64,000 nucleotides of DNA from Lachnospiraceae bacterium (GCA_017434885.1 JAFSGE010000005.1:372001-436000); one strand, 5' to 3'; numbered from the stretch's first letter, positions 42,792-52,232 are shown. Translations and numbers: made by a program. Notes: generated by a model from the sequence alone, not told the origin.

Positions 42792-43306
42792 AAAATAATC
42801 TCTCCTTCTAACAGCGTTTTAAGCATTTCCCTTGCCCTGTGTAATTGGGATTTTACCGTACTTTCTTTCTGCCCCGTTGCCGCGGCAATCTGTGCCACCG
42901 ACAGCTCTTCAAAGTAAAACAAATGTATCGCCACGCGGTATTTCTCCGGCAGCTTTTTTACAGCCCGAAACAGTATCTCTCCGTTTTCCGCTGCTTCATA
43001 ACCGGCATCCTCCACCCATGCTTCCTCCCGGATGCTCTCCGCATCTTCCAAAAGGGAAACATTTTTATTCCAGTACCTTGTAAAATGCTTTTTGGAACAG
43101 TTGGTGGTAACTCTGATCAGCCACGCTTTCACATGCTCCCAGTCCTGCAATTTATGAATATGCTTTACCAGACGCACAAACACTTCCTGAAAAATATCGT
43201 CTGCGTCTGTTCTATTTTTTACCTGAAGGAGAGCCAGCCGGTAAACCATATCGGCATACCGGTCTATTACCTCCTCCGGTGTTATCCTTACGTTTTCCTC
43301 TTTCAT
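42788..43306 (-). CDS. ECF-type RNA polymerase sigma factor
   Basis: A ~172-residue sigma-70-family protein of the ECF group with only regions 2 and 4. Region 2 shows YADMVYRLALLQVKNRTDADDIFQEVFVRL and the DNA-strand helix WEHVKAWLIRVTTNCSKKHF; region 4 shows KLPEKYRVAIHLFYFEELSVAQIAAATGQKESTVKSQLHRAREML. It lies directly upstream of the membrane-anchored anti-sigma-like gene. The start is uncertain: ATG 43304-43306 (AGGA 7 nt upstream) or ATG 43328-43330. The four ECF-type promoter motifs in this window are natural candidates for its regulon, though no copy stands before its own gene. Confidence 0.9.
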   Translation of the reverse strand: MKEENVRITPEEVIDRYADMVYRLALLQVKNRTDADDIFQEVFVRLVKHIHKLQDWEHVKAWLIRVTTNCSKKHFTRYWNKNVSLLEDAESIREEAWVEDAGYEAAENGEILFRAVKKLPEKYRVAIHLFYFEELSVAQIAAATGQKESTVKSQLHRAREMLKTLLEGEIIL

Positions 43307-43388
43307 TTCCGTTTCCTCGCATGGTATCATAAAACCTCTTTTATTATACCTTACGGGAAACATCTTTGCATTATTTTTCCTAATGCTT

Positions 43389-44789
43389 TTACCACTCTTT
43401 TATCTGGCCTGTTGCGAGAATACCGTCCATTACGATAAAGGCATCGTCAATGGCATCTTCCATCTGGAATGCCTGCATAGTGAAAACCTCATATTCACCA
43501 ATAATCACATACACAACACCTTCCGCTGATGTAATCCCTGAATCAATTCTGTATTCCAGCTTCAATGCCTCTCCCAAATTTGTCTCGCAGATTTCTTCGG
43601 AGTAGCTTGTAACAGCAGTTCCTAAACCTTCTTCGATATCTTCTTTGCTATACTCATCAAGGGCATCATACAAATCCATATCTTCGTCATAATCCAAGTA
43701 CTCTTCGTAAACAGTAATCATACAACCTGCATAATCGGCATCACCGCCCGGTGCATATACTTTCGTTTCAAAATCTGAGGCTTCTGTATCCTCCTGCCAG
43801 CTCATGGGAAGTTCAAACATAAAACTTCCTGTTGAATAGAAGTTCTCTCTTCCGTTTTCTTCATAGTAACTGCTCTTTTCTTCCGCCCGTTCTTCATCCC
43901 AGTTAATTTCAAACTGATAAAATGCTTCCAGTTCTTCAAGCAGTTCCTCCGTCTTTTCCGTTACACTTTCTGAATTGATTTCCACTGATACCAGTACTGT
44001 TTCCCCACCTTCCAGTTCTGTCAGATAATAGGTGCAGAAGGTACTGTTATAGGTCTCGTCCCAACTGTCATACCGGCAATACTCCACAGTACATTTCACC
44101 GCATTCTTTCCCAGCTTTTGTACCTCACTGATATCCAAATCCTTGTAATCCGTGGTGTAAAACGGGTCATAATTACTTGCTACGTATTCTTCCAGATTTT
44201 CTGCCAGAGTATAATCATCCGCATCATATCTCAGATATGGGTCAAGCTCCACATGAAAGTAAATTCCCATACAGCTTGCGTAAGCATAGTTTCCGCTTGC
44301 CATCACATAATCGTCATCCGGCATATATACTGTAATGGTTTTTCTCTCACGCTTTCCTGTCTCTTCATTTTCTTTGGAATCAGTCATGAGAATTTCTTCA
44401 TAAAGGTGCTCAAAGCCCTCATAACCTTCTACATCATCTCCGCCAAGTACAGGCGCAGATGACTTCTTCTTTCTTGACTTAGACTTTGATTCGGAATCGG
44501 ACTCTTCATCCTTCTTCTCATCTTCGTCATCCTCATCGCTGTCTCTGTCTGCCTTACGGGATTTTCTCTTGCTGTTGCTCTTTTCCTCATCCGATTCATC
44601 ATCTTCGTCGTCTTTATTCCGGTCTGCTTTACGGTTGCTTTTCTTTTCGTCTTCCTCTTCATCCTCATCTTCATCTTTTGACTCGACCTTAGCGGATGTC
44701 TCCTTTGCATCTCCAAAGCTGCACCCCGGAAGTGCTGCCAGCAAAAATCCCAGAAGCATACACAATACAATTTTCTTCTTCATCATCAA
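43389..44789 (-). CDS. lipoprotein with long acidic/lysine linker
   Basis: A 466-residue lipoprotein (signal with LAALPGC, Cys at 23). Residues ~25-115 are a low-complexity Asp/Glu/Lys/Ser linker, then follow two mixed alpha/beta regions, e.g. KTITVYMPDDDYVMASGN and GSFMFELPMSWQEDTEAS, that look like one domain repeated (each ~150 residues). No known family is recognised. It follows the 857-residue lipoprotein by 15 bp and probably belongs to the same ECF-motif-driven unit. Confidence 0.7.
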   Translation of the reverse strand: MMMKKKIVLCMLLGFLLAALPGCSFGDAKETSAKVESKDEDEDEEEDEKKSNRKADRNKDDEDDESDEEKSNSKRKSRKADRDSDEDDEDEKKDEESDSESKSKSRKKKSSAPVLGGDDVEGYEGFEHLYEEILMTDSKENEETGKRERKTITVYMPDDDYVMASGNYAYASCMGIYFHVELDPYLRYDADDYTLAENLEEYVASNYDPFYTTDYKDLDISEVQKLGKNAVKCTVEYCRYDSWDETYNSTFCTYYLTELEGGETVLVSVEINSESVTEKTEELLEELEAFYQFEINWDEERAEEKSSYYEENGRENFYSTGSFMFELPMSWQEDTEASDFETKVYAPGGDADYAGCMITVYEEYLDYDEDMDLYDALDEYSKEDIEEGLGTAVTSYSEEICETNLGEALKLEYRIDSGITSAEGVVYVIIGEYEVFTMQAFQMEDAIDDAFIVMDGILATGQIKEW

Positions 44790-44804
44790 TCCTCTCGCCT
44801 ATTT

Positions 44805-47378
44805 TTACCAGCACTTTTCAAGCTTCATATCCCAGTCAAGGGTATAAGGCCCGTCTTTCTTCTCTTTCAGCATTTCATAGTACTCGTATCGTTCCATGGT
44901 AGGTGAATCGTCTGTCATCATAAGGTCTCCCTGCCAGAACATATAACCTGCCATGTAAGAATCCACCATTTCCTCCCATGAGGAAAACTTTTTCTGCAAA
45001 ATCAGAGAGTTTTTAAGAGATGCATCCATCGCCTCTTCATAGGTCATATATCCGCTGAGATAAAAGTCCGCATACAACTGATTGGCTCTGCATAAATCCC
45101 ATGCTATGATGTAATCTTCGTCATATCCTTCCGTATAAAATGAATAGGCAATAACGTAACGTGTGAAATCATCTTCTTCTGACAACTGCTCTAAAATAGC
45201 CTCGGAAAATTCATCATAATTCATGTCCAGACAACCCATGTCATCCAGTTCTTCGATGCACTCTGCAAATGTGGCCCTGTGCCCTTCTTCCTCAAGCCAC
45301 TTGACCTTTTCCATAGCAGTCTCTTCGTCGTATACACTCCAGCTGCTTACCAAAAGCGCCTGCTCCAGTTCTTTATTTTCCTCTGTGGGCTCAAGACCTC
45401 CTACCAGTCTCCAGTCCCAACCGTTGCTGTAGGTTAAAGGAGCATAGGTTGCATTAAACCAGAGAATAGTTTCGGGCAATTCTTCCACCTGAGCACTTTC
45501 ACTGACTTCACCGCCCATCAGCTCTGCAACGGTAATTCTGTTATCGGAGCCCGCTTTCGGCTTTTCTGCATTTTCATTATAGCTTTCCGACAAATCAACG
45601 CCGTATGCTGTCTCCAGTTCTTCCAAAAGAACATTGGTATAATCGTCATATTCATCTTCTTCCAATGTAATTTCAAACAGGAACAGTCTCTTATCACTCA
45701 GCTCAATATATCCATTCACCCTTGTCTTGTTCACATATTCTTCGGTTACGGAATCTTTTTCCTCGTATGTCAATACGATATACAATGCTTCTTCAAATCC
45801 GTCTATGGACATCATTTCACTGATGGTAACATTGCGACAGTCTTCATCTTCTTTTCTGCTCTTATAAATTACATCCTTATCTGTTTTGGTATGAGACATC
45901 AGATTACCAATTGTCTGCTGGAATCTGCCGGAAATACCCACGCCATGCATATGAGAACGGAAGGTATCTTCGGATACACTTGTCATCCAACCCATAGGCA
46001 CCAAAACCGGCATTGATACTTCACCGCTCTCATGGGTAAGAGTTGCCTCTCCAAGGTACTGGTAATCCTTCACTTTTTCAAGTATCTGATCACCTTCGAT
46101 AGGCTCATAAACATCCTGTTCATCGGCAATACGCTGGGCATCATCCTCTGCATAGCTTCCTTCCACGTTAAGGTCATCAGAATCAAGACCATAGCACATA
46201 GCCAGTTCTTCTACAATGGGAGATGTCATCTCGTCCGCATATGCTTCCTCAATCTCCAACTCCCAAACTACCCCGGCACCTTTCTTTTGCATATCCAGAT
46301 AAGTAATCCTGCTTACCTGAAAAAGCGTTCCGTAATAGTCCTCTTTCATACCTGTCATAATGATATATCTGTCATCACCGTTCTCTTCCATGTCACCTAC
46401 TGTTACATCCGAGTAACCGGAATCGGCATTTTCCCACGCTTCTATGGAATAATCTACAGTACTTTGCATGTATTCATACATAAAGGAATCACCGCCGGCA
46501 TTAATGGCCGATGAAAAATACGATAACCCATGGTCGTAATAATATGCAAATCCGTCTTCATAGTCTGCACCTACCGGAACATACGCGTCATACTCTGACT
46601 TATCTCCGTAAAAATCTTCAATGGTAATCATCTCAGTATATTCAAGGTCATCCGGAGAAATTTTCTTTTTAGTCTTTTTCTCCTTGTCGTCATCGTCTTC
46701 GTCTTTACCTTCTTTATCGTCTTTGTCATCATCATCGACATCATCAGAATCCTCAGACTTTTCCTTACCATCATACTCACACAAATCATTTACAATGTCA
46801 TACACTACCGTAACATAGGAAACATCATCATCCTCTTCCAGTTCTCCAATATCTGAAACTTCTGAATATTCAATGGATTTTAAGATTTCCAGAACCTCTT
46901 CTTTTGTCTCCAGTTTTTCATCCTGCTCAGCCACTACTTCACCGATTGCAATAATCATCAAATCATCTTCGGCCTTTTTATAGTATGTATAAATGGTTTC
47001 AGAGTCTCTCTTACTATCGATGTAATCCTCATAGTAAAACCATCCTTCTTCGTCCCATTCATCCACTTCATCAATATCTTCCACTTCATATTCCATTTCA
47101 AACATTCCCACGATATCATCATGAAAATCTTCAATCATGTCTTCGTCTGTTTCGGCAAGCATGATAATCACATCATCATCTCCCTCATACAGACAAATTA
47201 CCGGATAGGGGTCTGCATCCTGATAAGCAATCTCCCAGTTTTCGGTATCATAAATCACCGAAATATTTCCGCCTTCATAGGTCGGCTTCTTGGCACAGCC
47301 GGTAGCTGCAAGCGCAAGCATGATTACCATACAAATCATTGTCACGCTTCTTTTTTTCCATGCCCTCATAAACCTCAT
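44805..47378 (-). CDS. large lipoprotein with C-terminal DUF1266 domain
   Basis: An 857-residue lipoprotein (signal with ALAATGC, Cys at 28). After a ~170-residue domain (ISVIYDTENWEIAYQD) comes an Asp/Lys/Glu-rich linker (~205-240), a central beta-rich region, and a C-terminal DUF1266 domain (~680-835): GHRATFAECIEELDD, YIIAWDLCRANQLYADFYLSGY and FSSWEEMVDSYMAGYMFWQG. DUF1266 has no assigned reaction. It starts behind a very strong AAAGGAGG site and the ECF-type motif at 47438-47471. So it is the best candidate for an ECF target in this locus. Confidence 0.78.
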   Translation of the reverse strand: MRFMRAWKKRSVTMICMVIMLALAATGCAKKPTYEGGNISVIYDTENWEIAYQDADPYPVICLYEGDDDVIIMLAETDEDMIEDFHDDIVGMFEMEYEVEDIDEVDEWDEEGWFYYEDYIDSKRDSETIYTYYKKAEDDLMIIAIGEVVAEQDEKLETKEEVLEILKSIEYSEVSDIGELEEDDDVSYVTVVYDIVNDLCEYDGKEKSEDSDDVDDDDKDDKEGKDEDDDDKEKKTKKKISPDDLEYTEMITIEDFYGDKSEYDAYVPVGADYEDGFAYYYDHGLSYFSSAINAGGDSFMYEYMQSTVDYSIEAWENADSGYSDVTVGDMEENGDDRYIIMTGMKEDYYGTLFQVSRITYLDMQKKGAGVVWELEIEEAYADEMTSPIVEELAMCYGLDSDDLNVEGSYAEDDAQRIADEQDVYEPIEGDQILEKVKDYQYLGEATLTHESGEVSMPVLVPMGWMTSVSEDTFRSHMHGVGISGRFQQTIGNLMSHTKTDKDVIYKSRKEDEDCRNVTISEMMSIDGFEEALYIVLTYEEKDSVTEEYVNKTRVNGYIELSDKRLFLFEITLEEDEYDDYTNVLLEELETAYGVDLSESYNENAEKPKAGSDNRITVAELMGGEVSESAQVEELPETILWFNATYAPLTYSNGWDWRLVGGLEPTEENKELEQALLVSSWSVYDEETAMEKVKWLEEEGHRATFAECIEELDDMGCLDMNYDEFSEAILEQLSEEDDFTRYVIAYSFYTEGYDEDYIIAWDLCRANQLYADFYLSGYMTYEEAMDASLKNSLILQKKFSSWEEMVDSYMAGYMFWQGDLMMTDDSPTMERYEYYEMLKEKKDGPYTLDWDMKLEKCW

Positions 47379-47437
47379 TTTCCTCTTCCTCCTTTATTCA
47401 CATGCCGTTTTCACGGTCTTTTTTTCTTTACCGTACA

Positions 47438-47471
47438 CTTATAACACCCACCGGTAATACAAAAGGTTGCA
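47438..47471 (-). promoter_or_regulatory. ECF-type promoter motif, copy 1
   Basis: On the minus strand TGCAACCTTTTG is followed after ten variable bases by TGGGTGTTATAAG; total 34 nt as in the three island copies. It lies 60 nt upstream of the 857-residue lipoprotein start and directly downstream of the fcl terminator. It may be the sigma factor's target in its own locus. Confidence 0.72.
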
Positions 47472-47482
47472 AAAAATTTCAA

Positions 47483-47517
47483 AAAATCCGATGCGGTATT
47501 TTTCCGCACCGGATTTT
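47483..47517 (-). terminator. intrinsic terminator of the gmd-fcl operon
   Basis: On the minus strand AAAATCCGGTGCGG and CCGCATCGGATTTT form a 14-bp stem (one mismatch) around a 7-nt loop, followed by a T-run. It lies 14 nt after the fcl stop codon. Confidence 0.88.
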
Positions 47518-47530
47518 GCTCTTTCAGCTC

Positions 47531-48475
47531 TTACATTCTCGCGCTGTCTACATTCTCTTTAAACCACTGATAAGCAAGCTCTACGCCTTCTTCCAAATCT
47601 ACCTTGTGCTGCCAGCCAAGACCATGCAGTTTATCTACATTGGTCAGCTTTCTGGGTGTTCCGTCAGGCATATCTTTATTCCAGATAATATCTCCTTCAT
47701 ATCCTACCACACGCTGTACCGTTTCCGCAAGTTCTTTAATGGTCACTTCCTTGCCGGTACCGATATTCACATGCTGCTCACCGCTGTAATTTTCTAAAAG
47801 GAACACACAGGCATCTGCCATGTCATCCACGTAAAGGAATTCACGAAGAGGTGTTCCTGTTCCCCAAAGTTCTACACTGGGTGCGCCGGATACCTTGGCT
47901 TCATGGAACTTACGAATCATTGCCGGCATTACATGGGAGCCGGATAAATCATAATTGTCATGCGGACCATACAAATTGGTAGGCATACAGCTGATGAAAT
48001 CGTCCCCATACTGTCTCTTATAAAACTTACACATTTCCAGACCTGCAATTTTGGCAATGGCATACGCCTCATTTGTTTCTTCCAAAGGTCCTGTCAGCAA
48101 AGCATCTTCAGGAATGGGCTGGGGTGCCATTCTGGGATAAATACAGGTACTTCCCAGGAATAACAGCTTTTTCACCTTATACTGATGACAACAGTCAATC
48201 ACATTACACTGAATCTGCATATTTTCGTAAGCAAACTCTGCAGGGGCTGTGTTGTTGGCATTGATGCCGCCTACCTTTGCCGCCGCAAGTACTACCACGT
48301 CAGGTCTTTCTTTCTCAAAAAATTCACGAACCGCCGCCTGATTGGTGAGGTCAAGCTCCTTATGGGTTCTGCCGATTACATTTTCATAACCTTTTGCCTT
48401 TAAATTTCTTACAATCGCACTTCCCACAAGACCTCTGTGTCCCGCAACATAAATCTTATCACTCTTACTTAACAT
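47531..48475 (-). CDS. fcl: GDP-L-fucose synthase
   Basis: A 314-residue short-chain dehydrogenase/epimerase-reductase. It turns GDP-4-keto-6-deoxymannose into GDP-L-fucose with NADPH. The Rossmann motif is [13 protein letters not shown], the catalytic triad region is LGSTCIYPR with Ser and then the [15 protein letters not shown]yr-x-x-x-Lys. The substrate region contains [12 protein letters not shown] and [13 protein letters not shown]. It is the last gene of gmd-membrane protein-fcl and has an AGGAGG site 9 nt upstream. Its product together with Gmd supplies GDP-fucose for surface glycans. Confidence 0.95.
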   Translation of the reverse strand: MLSKSDKIYVAGHRGLVGSAIVRNLKAKGYENVIGRTHKELDLTNQAAVREFFEKERPDVVVLAAAKVGGINANNTAPAEFAYENMQIQCNVIDCCHQYKVKKLLFLGSTCIYPRMAPQPIPEDALLTGPLEETNEAYAIAKIAGLEMCKFYKRQYGDDFISCMPTNLYGPHDNYDLSGSHVMPAMIRKFHEAKVSGAPSVELWGTGTPLREFLYVDDMADACVFLLENYSGEQHVNIGTGKEVTIKELAETVQRVVGYEGDIIWNKDMPDGTPRKLTNVDKLHGLGWQHKVDLEEGVELAYQWFKENVDSARM

Positions 48476-48493
48476 CTCTCTATCCTCCTATTC

Positions 48494-50155
48494 TTAGTGA
48501 ACCACATCCACAAATCCGTCTTCTATTTTATCCCCACGGAAAATATCTTCTGCCTTTACGGGAGATGCCGGAAAATCATCATATCCCGTTCTGTCCCCTT
48601 CCTTGGGATAATAGAATGTATACCCATTCAGTTCATACGAAACAGTTTCAAAATTTTCATAGTCTTTCTGGGTTATCAAATACTTTGCTGTAGCATTTTC
48701 TGCCGTTTCCGCCGTAAACGCTCCCAGCTTATAAACTCCCAAAAGCATGACAAATGCCAAATACAACTTATATTTATCCACCTTGGGACTTATCTGCAAA
48801 TATAAATATCCCCACACCAGCATGGGTAGCACCCACAAATAAATACATCCGTAGCGGATCAGCGGTGCGCTGGTCAGCCAGAAAAGAAAACTCACTGCCA
48901 TGGTTCCTGCAACCAGTAAAAAATCCGCCATCTCTTTCTTTTTCTTTACAAGAGCATAAACACCAACTCCCGCAAGAATCACAAGAGAGAGCACTGCAAG
49001 CAGCAGAAATGCCTTGTTCACCGCATCAAGGGATTTCGCCCACTCAGGCAGCCACTTGCCAATCGGTTCCTCATATCTCGTTACATCAGAATATCCTCTG
49101 CCCCAGACCTGTATTTCCTTCGAATCATAATCTGCCATTCCCTTAGGAATCTTGAAGTCAAAATCAAACAAATCAATAAATGTAAAGGGATACACCAACC
49201 AACCGGACAAGACTACATTCCGAATCAGAAAGGGAAGGGCTGTTATTACACCCGCTCCCAAAAATCCGGCAATTGCTTTTCCCTTCTTTTCTTTTATCAT
49301 CATCACCGCCGGCTTTATCGTCAGCAACAAAATCAATGCACCGGAAAGCTTAACGGTAAGCACACCGACGCACATTACACATAACAGACCGTAAGGATAG
49401 TAGGACTCTTCTCTGCTCTCCAACAGGTCAAGCCAGGTAATCAGAATATAAAATACACTCAGCACCATAAAATAATCCGATGCCGGCGAAATCATCTCAT
49501 CAAAAATAATTAGCAGGTAATAAATACCCATAATCCGTACAAAATCAGCCAGTACAGGTCTTCGGAAATCTTTTCTGCATAGGCCGCCAAAGCATATCAC
49601 TGCCAGAAGAACTGCCAGAAAACCGGCGCATACATGATAAGATTGTCCGCCCAAAAAAGCAAAGCTGTAAAGCGCCGAGAGGCAAAACGCCGCGCTGTTA
49701 TAAGCAAGTCTGCTGTGCAAATTCCCAAGCCCCGGAACAATACCGTATTCCTCTATCCATCTGATACTCTGCGCATGGTAAAGTCCTGTATCATAGTGGA
49801 TAATGCCGGTGGAGGCACCATATGCAAACAAAAGGATAAGGAAAACAACAGCCCCTGCTTTCACAGGGGTAATTGTCTGAAAGCGCTCTTTTAAATGCTG
49901 CACCGCTTCTTTTCCGTATTTTATCATACAGATACCGCAAATCAGAAGCAGAACTGCGTTTGCTACCAGTCCCACTTTATAAAAAATGCTGAAGAATTGG
50001 GCGTACACTGTAACTGCGGTTATCCCTGCAAATACATAACTGCTGTCTCTTTTTACGGTATAGCCTGCCATCTTTGCCGTTGCCTGTAAAATAGCAAACC
50101 CTGTCACATAGCAGGTAAAGAGCATATAACTCCAAATCAATATCACAGATAACAT
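48494..50155 (-). CDS. LIC_10190-type multi-pass membrane protein (glycan-assembly candidate)
   Basis: A 553-residue membrane protein with about 12 hydrophobic segments. The loop IIHYDTGLYHAQSIRWIEEY and the following VPGLGNLHSRLAYNSA is the hallmark of the LIC_10190/DUF8201-type family. Such proteins resemble GT-C-like glycosyltransferases or flippase-associated proteins, but this is inference. It ends with an exported, less hydrophobic domain of ~70 residues. It is encoded between gmd and fcl (27 and 18 bp away), so a role in fucose-containing surface glycan assembly is plausible. Confidence 0.75.
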   Translation of the reverse strand: MLSVILIWSYMLFTCYVTGFAILQATAKMAGYTVKRDSSYVFAGITAVTVYAQFFSIFYKVGLVANAVLLLICGICMIKYGKEAVQHLKERFQTITPVKAGAVVFLILLFAYGASTGIIHYDTGLYHAQSIRWIEEYGIVPGLGNLHSRLAYNSAAFCLSALYSFAFLGGQSYHVCAGFLAVLLAVICFGGLCRKDFRRPVLADFVRIMGIYYLLIIFDEMISPASDYFMVLSVFYILITWLDLLESREESYYPYGLLCVMCVGVLTVKLSGALILLLTIKPAVMMIKEKKGKAIAGFLGAGVITALPFLIRNVVLSGWLVYPFTFIDLFDFDFKIPKGMADYDSKEIQVWGRGYSDVTRYEEPIGKWLPEWAKSLDAVNKAFLLLAVLSLVILAGVGVYALVKKKKEMADFLLVAGTMAVSFLFWLTSAPLIRYGCIYLWVLPMLVWGYLYLQISPKVDKYKLYLAFVMLLGVYKLGAFTAETAENATAKYLITQKDYENFETVSYELNGYTFYYPKEGDRTGYDDFPASPVKAEDIFRGDKIEDGFVDVVH

Positions 50156-50182
50156 ACCGGATAGCCTCTTAATTTCTTTTTA

Positions 50183-51262
50183 TTATGCGTTACCGGATTT
50201 TCTTTTTTCTTTGTATTCTTCGCAGCTCATTCCCGCAACTTCGCGAAGGTCTGCATCCATCATCATGCTGACAAGTCCCTTGAAGTCTACATCTCTCTTC
50301 CAGCCAAGTGCCTTTTCAGCCTTAGCAGAGTTACCCCAAAGGAATTCTACCTCAGCGGGACGATAAAACTCAGGATTTACATCTACCAAAAGCTTGCCTG
50401 TCTCTGCATCGTAACCCTTTTCATTTACGCCGGTTCCTTCCCAACGCACCTCAACACCAAGTTCATTAAAGGATGCTTCCACAAATTCTCTTACGGTATG
50501 AGTCTCATTTGTTGCAAGAACATAGTCCCCGGGTGCATCCTGCTGAAGCATCAGCCACATACCTTTCACATAGTCACCTGCAAATCCCCAGTCACGCTTT
50601 GCGTTCATGTTACCTAAGGAAAGCTTTTCCTGCTTGCCGGCAATGATATTAGCAATAGCAAGGGTAATCTTTCTGGTTACAAAGTTTTCACCTCTTCTGG
50701 GTGATTCATGGTTAAAAAGAATACCGTTACATGCAAACATGTTGTAGGATTCTCTGTAGTTTACAGTAATCCAGTAGGAATACAATTTTGCCACGCCGTA
50801 AGGACTCTTAGGATAAAAAGGTGTTGCCTCACTCTGGGGTGCTGTTTCGGGAAGTCCGCCAAACAGCTCGGAAGTAGATGCCTGATAGTAACGGCAGTTT
50901 CCACCGTTTACACGGATTGCTTCCAATAATTTTAAAGTGCTTACACCGGTAGCCTCTGCTGTATACTCAGGCACTTCAAAAGAAACACCTACGTGTGACT
51001 GCGCTGCCAGATTGTAAACCTCTGTAGGTCTGATTTCTGCAATCAGTCTCATCAGGTTACTGGAATCTGTCATATCTGCAAAGTGAAGGAAAAACTTCAC
51101 ATTGTTATAATTAGAATGGATAATATGGTCAATTCTTGAGGTATTGCTGATACTGTGACGGCGAATCAGACCATGTACCTCATATCCTTTCTCCAATAAA
51201 AATTCTGCCAGGTAAGAGCCGTCCTGTCCTGTAATACCTGTAATTAATGCTATATTTTTCAT
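50183..51262 (-). CDS. gmd: GDP-mannose 4,6-dehydratase
   Basis: A 359-residue SDR enzyme that converts GDP-mannose into GDP-4-keto-6-deoxymannose, using bound NADP. Landmarks: the nucleotide loop [17 protein letters not shown], the family signature [27 protein letters not shown], the active-site STSELFG with catalytic Ser/Glu and [19 protein letters not shown] (Tyr-x-x-x-Lys), and [16 protein letters not shown]. An AAAGGAG site precedes the ATG. It heads the GDP-fucose operon and is transcribed divergently from the AraC regulator. Confidence 0.96.
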   Translation of the reverse strand: MKNIALITGITGQDGSYLAEFLLEKGYEVHGLIRRHSISNTSRIDHIIHSNYNNVKFFLHFADMTDSSNLMRLIAEIRPTEVYNLAAQSHVGVSFEVPEYTAEATGVSTLKLLEAIRVNGGNCRYYQASTSELFGGLPETAPQSEATPFYPKSPYGVAKLYSYWITVNYRESYNMFACNGILFNHESPRRGENFVTRKITLAIANIIAGKQEKLSLGNMNAKRDWGFAGDYVKGMWLMLQQDAPGDYVLATNETHTVREFVEASFNELGVEVRWEGTGVNEKGYDAETGKLLVDVNPEFYRPAEVEFLWGNSAKAEKALGWKRDVDFKGLVSMMMDADLREVAGMSCEEYKEKRKSGNA

Positions 51263-51309
51263 ATAAATCTCCTTTAAAATTTTTGTCTTATTTTGCTATT
51301 CCATTAGGC

Positions 51310-51338
51310 AGTATACTATTGTATAATACAAGTGGCAA
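51310..51338 (-). promoter_or_regulatory. sigma-A promoter of gmd, opposing a candidate promoter for the AraC gene
   Basis: On the minus strand TTGCCA (51333-51338) and TATACT (51310-51315) are 17 bp apart. The plus-strand TATAAT at 51322-51327 within the spacer may be the -10 for the AraC gene (its -35 is weak). The two promoters therefore interleave face to face, so RNA polymerases would compete. Confidence 0.6.
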
Positions 51339-51395
51339 TCAAATATCTTGCGTAAAAATAGTAAAATATTGCTATTTAAAAAAGGAGTGCTGAAA

Positions 51396-52232
51396 ATGGC
51401 AAAATCATCTTCCAACCGTATCCTTGCAACGCCTTCCGCTTATGCCCGTAAACATTATCTTTATGTGCAGGAGGTAGGAACCCTCCAAAGTTTAGAGCCC
51501 CACGTAAGCAAACGTCAAAACTTAAATTCTTTTTTGTTTTTTATTGTACTGGATGGAGAAGGCACACTTTTTTATGAAGGAACACGCCACCGCATTTGCA
51601 GCGGAGACTGTGTCTGGGTAGACTGTACGCAGCCTTACTTTCACGAGAGCAGTTTTGAACACCCCTGGAGCCTGAAATGGGTACATTTTAACGGGCCGGA
51701 AGCCAAACACTTTTATGAAACCTATCTGTCCAAAGGTAATTCCTATATTTTCCACCCACGAAGCATCCTTCCCTTTACGGAAGCCTTAGACCAGCTTTAC
51801 GGTTTTCATCAAAACAAAACTCCGCTTATGGAGCTTGGCTCCAACAAATGCATTACCGATATTATTACTCTCTGCTTTACCGAAAATGAATCATTAAAAC
51901 AGGGTGAATACTCCATTCCCGAGAAATTACAACAAATTCACACTTATCTGGTGGAGCATTATTCTGAAAAAATAACTCTGGAAGATTTAGCGGAGCACTT
52001 TTTTATCAGCAAATTTCACCTTTCCAGAGAATACAAAAAAACCTATGGAAATACTATCGGAAACGAATTGACTTATCAGCGTATCTCCCATGCCAAATCC
52101 ATGCTCCGTTTCAGCGATGATTCTGTAGATGCCATTGCTCTCAAATGCGGATTTCAGGATTCCGGTTATTTTATTAAGGTCTTCAAAAAAGCAGAAAATA
52201 TGACACCCCTGGAATATAGAAAAAAGTGGTAA
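51396..52232 (+). CDS. AraC-family transcriptional regulator
   Basis: A ~278-residue regulator: an N-terminal cupin (~20-160, GEGTLFYEGTRHRICSGDCVWVD) that usually binds a sugar or sugar-like ligand, and a C-terminal AraC double helix-turn-helix (~180-278): ITLEDLAEHFFISKFHLSREYKKTYG and VDAIALKCGFQDSGYFIKVFKK. Start at ATG 51396, AAGGAG 8 nt upstream; the frame extends upstream to 51348 without a clear ribosome site. It is divergent from gmd, so it may regulate the GDP-fucose genes or a carbohydrate-use gene elsewhere; the ligand is unknown. Confidence 0.9.
   Translation: MAKSSSNRILATPSAYARKHYLYVQEVGTLQSLEPHVSKRQNLNSFLFFIVLDGEGTLFYEGTRHRICSGDCVWVDCTQPYFHESSFEHPWSLKWVHFNGPEAKHFYETYLSKGNSYIFHPRSILPFTEALDQLYGFHQNKTPLMELGSNKCITDIITLCFTENESLKQGEYSIPEKLQQIHTYLVEHYSEKITLEDLAEHFFISKFHLSREYKKTYGNTIGNELTYQRISHAKSMLRFSDDSVDAIALKCGFQDSGYFIKVFKKAENMTPLEYRKKW

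Noticed and set aside
43306..43380. A TGCAA ... GGTATAAT arrangement upstream of the sigma factor, similar to the ECF-type motif
   Set aside because: The distance from TGCAA to GGTAT is three bases shorter than in the four true copies and the CC/TTTG part is absent, so I do not count it as a fifth copy.
44569..44847. Plus-strand frame with poly-Ser stretches
   Set aside because: It is the complement of the Asp/Glu-rich linker of the lipoprotein gene at 43389 and has no ribosome site.
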